A DNA stretch of 64,000 nt from Solea solea (Eukaryota > Chordata > Actinopteri > Pleuronectiformes > Soleidae). Under the pieces are notes generated by a model. That model searched no databases, had not been told where the DNA came from, and was given only the letters and a program-made list of their open reading frames with translations. Made by a program: the position numbers and the translations under genes. The stretch is from contig NC_081136.1 of the NCBI RefSeq assembly GCF_958295425.1, forward strand, positions 22,574,890 through 22,638,889, written 5' to 3'. Positions 12,639-23,752 of the stretch are shown here, in pieces. Position 1 is the stretch's first letter. The number at the start of each line of letters is the position of its first letter.

Positions 12639-12644
12639 GGGCCA

Positions 12645-15025
12645 AGTCCAAGTACTTCAGTTGAGCAGTCGTAAATGTACATTAGCTATTGTTAGCAATA
12701 CCAGTCAATAACAACACTCTACACCTTAGCAACATGTCTATGGTTAAAGTACTATATGTACGACTGATATAACAGAAGTGCTAATAATGGTAAAAGTAGC
12801 AGTGTTTGTATTGTGACAGCCATCTTGTAATCCTATCTCACGGTTGCTCCAAGTTTCCGAGTCGGAAATCTAAATAGCCGAACAAGTAAAGCTGTTAATA
12901 TTTGAATGCTTTTGTTGCTGTATGGTGATCATAATAAAGCAGCTCATTTTACAAAGAGACAAAGCCAAGGAAGAAAAATTCCGGCCCAAAGGACACTCAA
13001 GTCTTTTTCAACACAAAGCTCACAACTTACAATAAAACAAACCCACACTGCCAACTGAATCTGTTGGGGAATGCGAGGGAAACTTTTTTTTGTTTTTTTT
13101 TTCAATCAATCACAGCTATATGACAGAATAATCACAGTCTATTTGAAGTCTGTAGCAGGAGTCAGCGAGGGACCTGAGCGAGTAAATAAAACATGCTGCT
13201 TCACTGTGCCTTTGCTGCTCCATTGAGCGGCCCCGCTGATCAAAAGGAAATTGGCTTTGATTAATCAATCAATATTCCGCTGGCCTCTGTCCCGTCCATT
13301 GATCTATAGACTGTATGGAGGTCGGCGTCGGCCTCGTGAACCATGAGAAATGCTCGCCTGTATCTTCTGCAGTGACCAGCTCACACAAAACTCCACCCTC
13401 ATTGATTTCCCTTTTATTTCCCTTCTCTGCTGTGTTCTCCTGTTTAAAGATTATTCATAGGGAGCTGTGTGATTTGTTAAGAACCACCAGTGATAAGAAA
13501 ACTCTGTTGAAGAAACACCGGTCGCATGGGAGTGATGTTATTCTGTTGCCCGATCACCGTACCATTATACTCTGGTACTCCAATGGAAGGGTGCCAAAAA
13601 TGTTACTGTTGGGGCCAGTTATTTTGGTGCCTTTCGTTTTTGGAATTGCACAGATTTAATGCACTCAATAAATATGGTATTGACTTGTGGATGGAGAGAA
13701 TGCGGTACAGACATCTGGAGAAGTTTCTCCGTCTCCTTCTTTCCGATTCTTTAAAACCCTGCAGGGGTGATCACCAGGCGGTTTATCTCGCTGAAGCGCT
13801 CCGAGGTTCCGTTTCAAAGACGCATCTCGGCGCCACTCTTCGGCGGCGGCGTTGTTCTTCATGTGGTCCCCACTCTTCGGGAAAAAAAAAAAAAAAAAAA
13901 AATGCAAATGAGTGTAATTTCAAATGACAACGAAAGTAAACTTCTTCTCTGAGTTGCCGCGTGCCAGGTTCCCTGTGGGCGACGGGGAGTCGAGAAGAAC
14001 CCTGCTCTAATTCTGTCATTGTCAAACTTTGACATAAGCGATTGCTGAGTTGCCTTTGTTGAGCGATACAGTGCGTAACAGGGTCCCAATTCCTCCGTGT
14101 TAATTTCTTAAAAGAAAGCACAAGACGTGTATTCCGTGAAGAGATGTTTGCCGCTGCTTATGCTAAATATTATAACGTTCCGGCAGTGATATCTTTTGTT
14201 TTTGCCTTCTTATCTCCTCTTATCCACAGGAGGCCTTTACCTTTGCCACCAAGCCTCGTAACAGCGTCTCAGAAATAATTTAAGTAGCCCTCATTTAAAA
14301 AAACAACACAGAGACAAGCGAGATGAATTCAGATTCAAGATCAAAGTGTGCACGTTCTCTGCAGCTACAGAGCAAAAGGCTGACTTCCTCCGGCTTCCTC
14401 TCCGACAGCACGCGCGACACGATGATGTGCTGTTTTGTTAAAAGGATCCTGTCCCGGATTCCCAAGATCTACCCAGAATACATACATGTCTGCATATTCA
14501 GCGGCATGTGTGTGTGTATGTGTGTGTGTGAAAGAGCTAATGAAGTATTAAGTTGAATGATGTTTTACTGATGACTGAAGCCACACAGTGAGCACTGATA
14601 TGTTGCTCCACGACGTCTTTGTCACCGCCAACATACAGCGTGAACAAGTGCCGACCTTGTCTTCTAAAAAAACGTTTCCACACAAGTAAAAAAGTGTTCT
14701 TTTTGGAAACTAAATGACATTATTTACAAGTCTCCGTATCAGCGCGATAGTGTTTAAGGTGCTTATGGCACTTTTGGCAGAAATGAGGAACTGTTACCCG
14801 TTCCCAGTGTTAGAAACTGCAGGTTTATTTTTCTTTTCTCAGTCTTTGTATATATTTATAAATCAATCAGACAATCAGTAGCGATCTAGCCGAGTGTATC
14901 AGCTGTACCTGTACCTGCTTTGTCAGGGTACAACGTGTTTTCAGTGTAGTGAGCAAACCCAGCTCAAAATACGAACTCTGTTTTTTTTGCAGAAAGACCA
15001 AAAAAAAATCGATATTATATGTATA
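12645..15025. other. No gene; possible conserved non-coding stretch
   Basis: 13160-13310 and 13760-13870 are repeat-poor and CpG-containing (e.g. ttcggcggcggcgttg) with poly-A at 13880-13901. ORFs of 114-133 codons here have no recognisable domain. Nothing else supported. Confidence 0.4.
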
Positions 15026-15110
15026 CTGCCTGGCCAAAAAAGTCACCATTATTTTGTTGAACCATCTTTACCTTTGATTGTGACATTCATTCAATAAGCT
15101 TCACAACTTT
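15026..15110 (+). repeat. End of a Tc1-like transposon
   Basis: ctgcctggccaaaaaagtca and ttgattgtgacattcattca...ataagcttc resemble the terminal region of a common fish Tc1/mariner family. No transposase frame follows, so it is a solo fragment. Confidence 0.45.
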
Positions 15111-15510
15111 TATTTCAATCCACCCCCCATTTATGGAGGTTATCAGCAGCACTTTAGAGAGAACAGAAGAAAATAAAGGAGTTTATCTACACAGAAGATT
15201 TAAATCAACCATTTTTTATGTTATACAGAAAAGCTATTTAATGATTCATTTCTTATTTTGAAAATAGGGGATGATACACATAGATTAACTTTCACATGTG
15301 AATGTGCCAGATTGTAGCTACAGGCTAATTTCCACTTTTAGGCAGTCAATCAATCAATGTGTATATGTGCTTCACATAGAAAGAAATAATAAAAGCACAC
15401 AATGTGTGTATTCCCACAATAATGGGAATGGAAACAACATACAATAAAACGATAGAATAAGAATCAGTAAAACTACAAAATGCCACCATGCTACTGAATA
15501 TTATAAGCCT

Positions 15511-15597
15511 TTTTAATTTAATTTAATTTAATTTAATTTAATTTAATTTAATTTAATTTAATTTAATTTAATTTAATTTAATTTAATTTAATTTAAA
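15511..15597. repeat. (TTTAA)n microsatellite
   Basis: About 17 perfect atttaa-phase pentamers (atttaattta repeated). Confidence 0.97.
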
Positions 15598-15948
15598 ATA
15601 AATGTTTTAAGTTTAGTTTTTGGTCAGTAACTGAATAGGGTCCAGTATCCGTTGACGATGAGAGATGACACCCTGTTTTTTCGTGCAATGTTAAAATCTC
15701 ACACTCAATATATGACATAGATAAGACAGAAAATGATAGATAAGATTGACCTAAACTACAATAAAAAGTTGATATCAAGTGCCGTAGTCCCTTTCAGTTC
15801 TACATTCATGAGAAAATTGCACATGGTGGTTAAATGTGCTCACAGACCTGGTTAGTTCTCATCCAGTTTTCGAGATGTGGTTCGAATGTAAAGCTGAAGC
15901 ATTTATTGTAACTGATGTGCACTGCATAGTAACAACACCGCTACTGTG

Positions 15949-15952
<4 letters not shown>

Positions 15953-15980
<28 letters not shown>
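15953..15980. repeat. (TG)n microsatellite
   Basis: 14 uninterrupted TG units, followed by agagagacc. Confidence 0.95.
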
Positions 15981-16154
15981 AGAGACCAACATAAACATGG
16001 ATGGTGTAACTTTCCTACCACTATTACACCGTTTAAACCAAAACCATGTCTATTTAAGCCTTTAATTCACGTGACCCTTTGAGGAATATACACACTACGT
16101 GGATTTATGAAGTCGTGCTGTTACCGACAGAAAAGTTTCTCCAACTTTTCAGTT

Positions 16155-16222
16155 TCTGGTTTTCCTTTTTTTTTTTTCTTTTTTTCTTCCCCTCCCTCCC
16201 TCCCTCCCTCCCTCCACTTCCC
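16155..16222. repeat. Pyrimidine tract with (TCCC)n
   Basis: T-rich run leading into eight or so tccc units; could form triplex DNA. A mirrored purine tract (gggagggagg) is at 6957-6990. Confidence 0.9.
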
Positions 16223-17482
16223 CTGTCTCATAAATCTGTGGGAGAAATTTCACAGAGAAGAAGTTCTTTAATTTCATCACCACTCCTGACTGACAAGCAT
16301 CATTATGGATAAAATTATCTTGGTAATTATCCTGCCCAGAGGAGATTTATATCCCTTTGTGAGGGGCTGAGAGGGGAAGATGTGGAGCTGCTGTGGTTAC
16401 ATGCTCCTCTGTGGTGTGTGCAAGGAAAAGGGCCTTTGTTAAAATAGCGCCCTAATGAGGTGCCGCCGCCGCACGGAAGCACTCGCCACCCGGTGTGCGC
16501 GCCGCTTTTGTTAAATTCTCTCCGTTTGTGAAGGAAAACCTGGCTACATGGTGTCCACGTTAATGTTAGGTAGCTTTTTTATCAGCGGGGATGAAATTTT
16601 AAGGGTGAAACCGTCTTCTCAGGTCACTGGAAACATATATTTATTCTCGTTCTGAAGCTGTGATCTCACCCCGGCTTTTCATCTCGATGATTCTTGTCTC
16701 AATATTGAGACGAGTGTTTGGAAAAAAGAAGAGAAAGCCTGTGGGAAAAATGCACGGCGAAAAACTTCTATATCATCTCCACTCTGCATATCACATGTTT
16801 ATTATAGTGCCTTTAAAAACAGTGCACTGCGAAACTAGCTGATTAAAAAACAACTTTTTTTGCTCATGTTCATTTTGTACCAAAGTTAGATTCTTCTTGT
16901 TTCACAGCAGCTCTATTTGTTTTTTTGGGGTGGATTTGATTTTTCAGAGAAAGTACGAGGCAATATCTTGAGAATAAGGAACATCTCTGTACTACAAACA
17001 CATCGACAAGTGTAATAATAACATCTTGCCGCTTTCATTCGTCTCGTTTGAGGAAACTAGATTGTAGAACTTAATTATGTCTTCTTCTTCTTCTTTCTTT
17101 TTTCTTTTTTTCATTAGAAGGTTCAGAACTGAAGTATCAAAGTGGCAGCCATGATAAGAGCTGCTCAAGTAGAGGAAAGGTTCTTCGCTGCCTCCTATCT
17201 TATCTCCTTTAGCATAGACTCAGACTGTCATTAAGCAAAACCAGGAGATAGTCCTGCCCACACACATTCATACGGACTGAAGGTTTGACATTGTTTTACT
17301 ATATAAGCCTCATTAAAGGAAATAGAATGTGCTGCAAACATTTGTATAGATAATTTTTACGCTTTTACATGTTGTTGTAAACCACACACAGTGTCTATCT
17401 TCTGGACACACTGTGGTGTTACGTTCTTCTTTTTTTGATCTTTTATGGAAAATTGGCATCAATAATACGGCATTATTGCACT
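16223..17482. other. No gene; possible conserved non-coding stretch
   Basis: 16310-16510 is repeat-poor with gccgccgccgcacgg and a balanced composition, like fish regulatory elements. No exon supported. Confidence 0.35.
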
Positions 17483-17814
17483 TTAAAGGTCCACTGTGTA
17501 AAGTTTTCCGAGAAATTATTTTTAATTGATCAGAAACTGAAGATAGAATAATAATAATTGGATTGTATGAAATGTTGTTTTTCCATTATCCCAGAATGAG
17601 CCTCTTATATTTATATCAGGAGCCAGGTCCTCTCTGTGGCAGCCATTTTGGACCACCGTGTTTTTACAGTCGCCCACAGTGGACACACTAAACATCTTTA
17701 GAGCGATGACGCTAACTGAAGGTCACATAGGTTCTCCAATACACTTGGCAGGTACATATGAGGGGAGGGATATTCAGCTGCAACAACATACAATGTTACA
17801 CACTGCACCTTTTA
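17483..17814 (+). mobile_element. Full-length MITE with AAAGGTCCACTGTGTAA-type ends
   Basis: Starts ttaaaggtccactgtgtaaa and ends tacacactgcacctttta, which is the inverted start. It contains the family-like sequence ccagaatgagcctcttatat and cagccattttggac. I recognise this as one of the commonest small repeats of teleost genomes; the superfamily is not assigned here. Partial copies are at 748, 5319, 7617 and 63835. The long ORFs of 17.6-18.2 kb come from this and the adjoining SINE. Confidence 0.7.
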
Positions 17815-17844
17815 CCTTACGCTCAAACCTCCAGTGCAAAACTG

Positions 17845-18085
17845 AGGGGCAGCCTGTGGCCAAGTGGAAAGGGAACTTGGCTTGTAACCGGAAGGTCGCT
17901 GGTTCACCACGTCCCCACCACGTCGAAAAGGGGTTGGGTACCCCGGAGCAAGGTACCCAACCCCCATTGCTCCCTGGGCGCTACTCAGTGTGGCAGCCCA
18001 CTGCTCCTCATTCTAGGATGGGTCAAAATGCAGAGAATAATTTCCCTAAGGGGATTAATAAAGTATCTAAAATTAAAAAAATTAA
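17845..18085 (+). mobile_element. tRNA-derived SINE (V-SINE-like)
   Basis: The head ggcagcctgtggccaagtgg...ttggcttgtaaccggaaggt contains A-box and degenerate B-box (ggttcaccac, 17901) promoter words of RNA polymerase III. It ends gggattaataaagtat plus an A-rich tail. It lies directly beside the MITE at 17483-17814. The inner GGGTTGGGTACC and its mirror ggtacccaaccc form a small palindrome at about 17932-17963. Confidence 0.7.
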
Positions 18086-19036
18086 TTTATGTCATTCTGG
18101 GATTACCAAAACATTAGTGGTAGTATCTCTACATGACATAAAGTCTGCATTTCCGCACCTCTCTGCTATCCAGTTGCGATAAATTATTTATCCCGTCAAA
18201 GTGCTGAACATCCCATGTTTTCAGTAGAATCCACTTTTGAAACAATTTGTGGGAACTTCTATAGCATGTGCAGCAACAATGATAATGGAACACTTTCCCA
18301 AAATGTAAACATTTAAACATTTTGTTCTGCACAGAACATACACATGTCACATTCCCCATGGTTTGCAGGACAGTAAACTATGTAAACTGTGTTTCTCTAG
18401 CTACTAAATCTGCAGAGTGAGAACTCTGCTGTGAGTCATCAGGTCATCAGTATCCGCAACAGTTCTTCGGATGAATGGATCGCTCGCCGTGAATGCTGTC
18501 CGACACACATTAGCATTTGGTACATTCTGACCACACCGGGGAAGTGTGCTAATCAGCTCTGAGGCGAGATCACTTGGGGGAATTCATCCATAGGCCTGTC
18601 CCGCTCACTCACAAAAGCAGACACATGCTCCCAGCATGCAGCAGCAGCAGAGCTATTAATGCTAAGTAAGATCTTATTATTCACCGAGGGCCCAAAGTGA
18701 AGTGGAGATAAGGAGGGCCTGATGACACATCCAGAATCACTTAGAGCCTAAAGCAGAGGTGATTTAGATTCTCTCTCCATTTCTGCACATCAACCTCCTT
18801 TAAGAAGGCAATGCTGCTGAGAACAGGAAGCTTCCTCTCATCAGCTTGCGTTCCCCACACTGTACAGACGGGTGACAAATTAAAGACAAAACCCGAATAT
18901 CTGAGCAAAAGAGTGAAATGAATAAAGGTGCCTCCACGCTGACGCCCTGCATGGTACAATTAAGTATTTAACCTCTAATCGTGCTCTGTGGCAAAGTGCA
19001 GAGCGTGTGCACTTTGATTCTGACGTTGTATCGAGG
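18086..19036. other. No gene; possible conserved non-coding stretch
   Basis: 18370-18960 is free of recognisable repeats and of balanced base composition (agctattaatgctaag, ggcccaaagtgaagtgg). ORFs are short. Whether it is conserved needs comparison. Confidence 0.35.
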
Positions 19037-20063
19037 TTAGTGATGTGCCGTTCGTGAACGATTCGTTAAAAGTGAACTAATCTTTCGTATGACTCGGGAG
19101 CAATGAGTCGTCTCAGTGAGTGATTCGTTCATTTGTATGCAGTACCTTCCTTCGCCACGTGGCAGGCAGCTGCATAAGTTCAGTCAGCAGGACAGGAAAC
19201 AGAAAGGATTAGTTCAGGACTCACTCAACCGAGTGGTTCGTTCGTTCATTTTCATGCAGTACCTTCCTTCGCCACACGGTGGCAGGCAGCTGCATAAGCT
19301 CAGCAGGACAGGAAACAGAAATGATTATTTCAGGATTCACTCAACCGAGTGGTTCGTTCGTTCATTTGCATGCAGTACCTTCCTTCGCCACATGGCAGGC
19401 AGCGTCATAAGTTCAGTCAGCAGGACAGGAAACAGAAATGATTAGTTCAGGACTCACTCAACCGAGTGGTTCGTTCATTCGTTCATTTGCATGCAGTACC
19501 TTCCTTCGCCACGTGGCAGGCAGCTGCATAAGTTCAGTCAGCAGGACAGGAAACAGAAATGATTAGTTCAGGACTCACTCAACCGAGTGGTTCGTTCATT
19601 CGTTCATTTTCATGCAGTACCTTCCTTCGCCACACGGTGGCAGGCAGCTGCATAAGCTCAGGAGGAAAGGAAACAGAAATGATTAGTTCAGGATTCTCTC
19701 AACGGAGCGTCCGTCCTCAGGTCACGTGACAGCTACCTAGTCACCGTCGGGCTGTTAAACAACAACGGCAGGGAGGATACAGGACACAAGTCACTTTATT
19801 GTGGTGTGTATTTGCTTTCCTAGGGTTTCATATGGGTTGAATAGCTTGTGGCATTTTGTTTATTGTACTTTGTCAGCTGAAGCAAACCATGTTGCATTCA
19901 GTGTTAAGTGTTTGAGAACCGCGGTCCCACAAGAGGGCTACAGCGCCACCCGCTGTAAAAATGAACAAAATGAACGAAATGACTCAAAAAAAGATTCGTT
20001 CAATTTACTGTCCGAGAGTAAAAGATCTGAGTCAGTAAAAAGAGTCGAACTTCCAATAACTAA
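19037..20063. mobile_element. Non-autonomous DNA transposon, hAT-like
   Basis: Starts TTAGTGATGTGCCGTTCG and ends GTCGAACTTCCAATAACTAA; the reverse complement of the end matches the start at about two thirds of 18 positions. Both ends and the interior are rich in gattcgtt/aacgaat words, a style common in fish hAT-type non-autonomous elements. It contains a five-unit tandem array and no transposase. The superfamily is a guess; target duplication is unclear (cgagg versus tgagg). Confidence 0.5.
19117..19700 (+). repeat. Five tandem ~119-bp units inside the hAT-like element
   Basis: The anchor gcagtaccttcc recurs at 19139, 19256, 19372, 19493 and 19613 (spacings 117, 116, 121, 120). Each unit also has ttcgttcatt, ggcaggcagc and caggaaacagaaa. 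The ORF of 109 aa over this array is a translation of the repeat. The unit carries the same gattcgttc word as the element's terminus, so the array may be an expansion of subterminal sequence. Confidence 0.9.
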
Positions 20064-23000
20064 TTGAGGCGGAACGTGAAAAAAAATGATCGACTCTAAA
20101 AGAGGCTCAACTGGATTGTTTTTTAGTCAGAGCTGTGACAAAAAGACTTCAGGTGATGTCAGCCCTTCAGACGTTGTGCTCATCGTGGCTCATTTGATGA
20201 CACATTTGGTCCATTGATAACTGCATAACAACAACTTACAATTGCAAAACTCATTGACTCCGTAGCTCCAGTACTTTTTCTTCTCGATCTCTGCCATCTT
20301 TCCTCCATTTTATTTGGCAAAGTGGTGAATCGATGCAAAAGCTTCACGTGACATACGTCTGAATGGTGCAGAAGATTTGCATATTCTCTCAGGTTTGCAC
20401 AATAAATGAGGACCATGGAGGAGCAAAAAAGTCGTTTCAGTGTAGCGGTTCAGTTTGGTACCGTACGGTATATATATTTTGCATTTCCATTAGGAATAGT
20501 ACCAAAATAACCAGGGCCTACAATTCCATTTTTGGTGCTAGATGTCTAATTGAAACAAACAGCCACAAACCCAGGAAAAAAAAGCTGCTGGATATCCTCC
20601 ATACGTATCTCTAGGACAGCCCACACCCTGCCTACCAAGTAAAGGTACTATTGTCAGTTGAAACACAAGCCTGACTCAGGGTTTAACCATTCCTAACTAT
20701 CGGAACCGATAAAGTCTTCCTGCTTTTTTGCAGACTATGTGGTGTGGTTGGTAGTTCAGAAGACGTCCAGAAGTTTCCCACTGACTGTAAAGCAGGGGGT
20801 TGTGGGCACCTACAAATCCAAGGCCATTGGTCTCTGCTGGAAAAAGGTTTGTTTCCTTGACGATGGCATTGACAGGTAGATCGGTGTAACGTCAGCAGTA
20901 TTGTAGGGATTGTGTTAGACTATTGTCGTGGAGAGAAAGCTTAACCAGAAGAGTTTGGTTTACTAGTCTATCAATGCCTTTCTGCAATTGACAATATGCA
21001 CTTCCTGGTTTTCCATAAGCCAGCTCAACAATTTCCGGTAAGTTCTATAGTCTGTGTCTGTTACCAAGAGTGTTTAGTGACAAATGATATAATTTAGCGC
21101 AGGCTGTGCAACACTTTTCATTTTAGGCCATGTTGAATCCCTCTGGGCTAACTACTAGGACAACGTAAACATTGTTTTGATCAATATGGGAAGTTTTAAT
21201 TGCTGGCCAAGTCGAGAAAGGAAATGGGGCATCCGGTGTAAAATCTCTACGAAATCAAATATGCGGATCATCCGCTGTGGTGACCCTTGAGAGGGAGAGG
21301 TTTCAATCACTAATGTGGCCTTAAAAAGTCCAAGTTTCCCCCTTTCCCTTCCAACGGACTGGAATTAAAGGTGCTGGCTTATTTTTTTTAGCAGAAGTTG
21401 TGACATTCATGCATATAGTCAATCACAGAGCAACACATAAGGTGTAGGCTACGATGCAAACAAGTGACCCTAGACCAGGCTTTGGAAAGAGCCGGTTAAG
21501 GAAGCTGAAGCATCAGATCTCATTGTCTCCTTGGCGTCTCTCCCACTGGGGATTTTTTTGGCACATCCAACTAGTGCGGCGCTAGACCCAGAACACACTG
21601 GAGAGATGACACATCTCATTTGGCCTGGGGAACACCTCAGGGTGCCTCTGGGGGAACTGTACATTTGTTGCCGGGGAGAGTGACGTCTGGGCTACCTATT
21701 ACTGCTGCAACCCAACTGCGGCAAAATTATGGAAGTTCATTATGAAATCAAACTGTAAGTGAGCTCATTTGAAATGGCATTAATGATCTCTCGTTTGGCA
21801 GCAGTGGATATTCCGGGAAAATATATTTAATACAATGTCAGTGAACATTTCGCAGATTTGTTCATTTGGGGAAGTTGCTCGAACTCGACAGCAGACCTGC
21901 AACATTTTTAGTTGAAAGGGTTGTTTGTCCATTTCAACCCTTTTTTTTCTGCTATGGAATGTAAAGAACTTTGCAGCCAGCAGAGGAAATAAGGGGCCCT
22001 TTGACCTCGACCTTCAAGCCCACCTGAATCTTTAACAGTGATAGTGACTCAAATGCTGCCATATGTACTAACCTGCTTGATTATCCACCTCTAGAGTCTG
22101 AGAGGTGGATAATTTGCTGAAAAAGGTGCATGGGAAAGGAGGTGCTGAGTTGCTATCCGTGGCTGGTGGAAAGACAAAGCCTAACGGCCTGAGCCTAATG
22201 AGCAGCTGTGTGGCCCTCATTAAGAGTGTAGTGCAACCACTGATCCTTAATGAGCTTCTTCATTAAGAGCCATTTGGAAGGGAAAAGTGTGTTGACAGCC
22301 AGACTCAGCAGCACCTGGAGCACCAGGGCACCCCAGCTTCCCCCCCCCCCCCCCCCATCGTCCTCAGGGAAAGCCATTACAAATATAGTTAGTCACTGAG
22401 TGACATGGTTGATGTCAGGACACAGTAGTTTGGATCAACAGTAGTAGACCCTGATTCTGGAGAATTATGGAGTTTGGGTGTCACATCAAATATCAGCTGT
22501 TCATTATCAGATCACAGACCCTGATAAATGCTTATTTATTGGCTCCAAAGAGCTGATTATCTTGAATGAATGTCTTGGCTTTGGGTTTTCAGCGGAGCTT
22601 AAATCAAATTGACTTGCGTCAACGTTCCGGCGTACACACCAGCATGGCCAGCATTCATTATCAATTCATGATAAACAAACATTTGACAGCAATGAATTAT
22701 TAATTGCAAGTGTCTGACAGTTACTGTGGCAGGAAGGTGACTGTGGTAGTTACCTTTCTGCCAGTAGCCAGACGACAACAACAACAGGGTACTTTAACTT
22801 TAGTTGACAACTTTAGTTGAAAACCTGCACATTAAATCGCACCAAAATCAGTCCAGTGTGCTGAAATGAGTGACCTCTGATGGTGAAACCGCAGAGTGCA
22901 ACAAACCATGGACTCCCCCGCTCACCCCTTCCTCTCCCAAGCATGTTGGAGAACTCCAGTGGTCTTTGTGTAAAAAAGGCTTCAAACATACTTTCACAAC

Positions 23001-23082
23001 TCTCTCCACCATTTCCTCTTTCCTCTCCATCCGTATGTTCACCACCATTTGCGTAGTAAGCTCTGGCTGTAGAAACATCACT
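20064..23082. other. No gene seen
   Basis: Contains decayed repeat near 20440-20720 (ggttcagtttggtaccgtac), the tail at 21225-21305, and a poly-C run at 22339-22355. ORFs are short and unsupported. Confidence 0.5.
21225..21305 (+). repeat. Interspersed repeat tail, second copy
   Basis: ggggcatccggtgtaaaatc, caaatatgcggatcatccgc and tgtggtgacccttgagaggg match the 63.4-kb copy and the general fish repeat. Confidence 0.45.
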
Positions 23083-23180
23083 TTAAAGCTGCAGTACGTA
23101 ACCTTTGGTGATATTTGGTATTATTCTGTCTCTATTTGATATTTGGAAACAGAAACAACGTAACATTTGTCGCTCCAAAA
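23083..23180 (+). repeat. MITE fragment, TTAAAGCTGCAGTA type
   Basis: ttaaagctgcagtacgtaac followed by tattctgtctctatttg parallels 50090-50150. It lies just before the foldback element at 23266. Confidence 0.45.
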
Positions 23181-23265
23181 ACCTTTTGAATTTGTGACTA
23201 CCCAATGGTATGGAATTAGATTTATATCAATATTTTCACACAACACTTTTCACCAAGCAACTTTT

Positions 23266-23752
23266 CACTTTTTAAAGACGCAACAACTATGAATTGAACA
23301 AACAAAAATGAACCACAAAATCAAATACGATTTATTCATTCAAAAAGATTGTATTTCATTTGTTTGAAAATACCCTTTTTGTTTGCTATGATTCTTTTGC
23401 GTTTGCGCTCCCTCACTTGTTGTTTGAGCTCCATCACTTGTTCTTCGCCCGTGGCTCTTTTTTGCGGTTCTGATCATGGGCGGGCCTTAGGAAGCTGCCT
23501 GCTGATTGGCTACTGAGTTTTGGCCCGACTGCTCAATGGACTGGAAGTAGTCATGGGCTTGGACTCGACTGGCTTGGACTGAAACCATGGCACAAAGAAC
23601 ATAGGGAGCGCAAACAACAAGTTCCTATCATTGCAAACAAAAAGTGTATTTTTAAACAAATAAAATATAATTTTTGAATGATTAAATCTTATTTGCGATT
23701 TGCATATTTTGATTTTCTGGACCTTTTTTTTGTGTTTGCTTCTTAAAAAGTG
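23266..23752. mobile_element. Foldback element with ~150-bp inverted arms
   Basis: The left arm 23266-23413 (cactttttaaag ... gcgctccct) pairs with the right arm 23603-23752 (agggagcgcaaac ... cttaaaaagtg) with scattered mismatches and small indels. The centre (about 190 bp) includes cttgttgtttgagctcc and a segment with gcttggactcgactgg. No coding capacity. Probably a foldback MITE; family unknown. Confidence 0.75.

Larger units (their letters stand above)
9525..12644. mobile_element. Composite inverted-repeat element with attached minisatellite
   Basis: The core (9735-11353) is bounded by two inverted arms. To its right lies a 1.2-kb minisatellite, and on its far left (9543-9566) a single 24-bp sequence is the exact reverse complement of the minisatellite unit. 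The outermost 8-bp words are tggccctg (9525) and cagggcca (12637-12644), also inverted. The nested symmetry suggests one element with compound inverted ends, one end expanded into a minisatellite. No target-site duplication is obvious and no transposase is encoded, so it would be non-autonomous. The outer boundary is an inference; the core arms are certain. Confidence 0.6.

Noticed and set aside
17658..18182. 174-codon ORF, the longest in the window
   Set aside because: It runs through a MITE end and a SINE and has no domain; a chance ORF in repeats.
19116..19445. 109-codon ORF with internal peptide repeats
   Set aside because: Translation of the 119-bp tandem array inside a transposon-like element.
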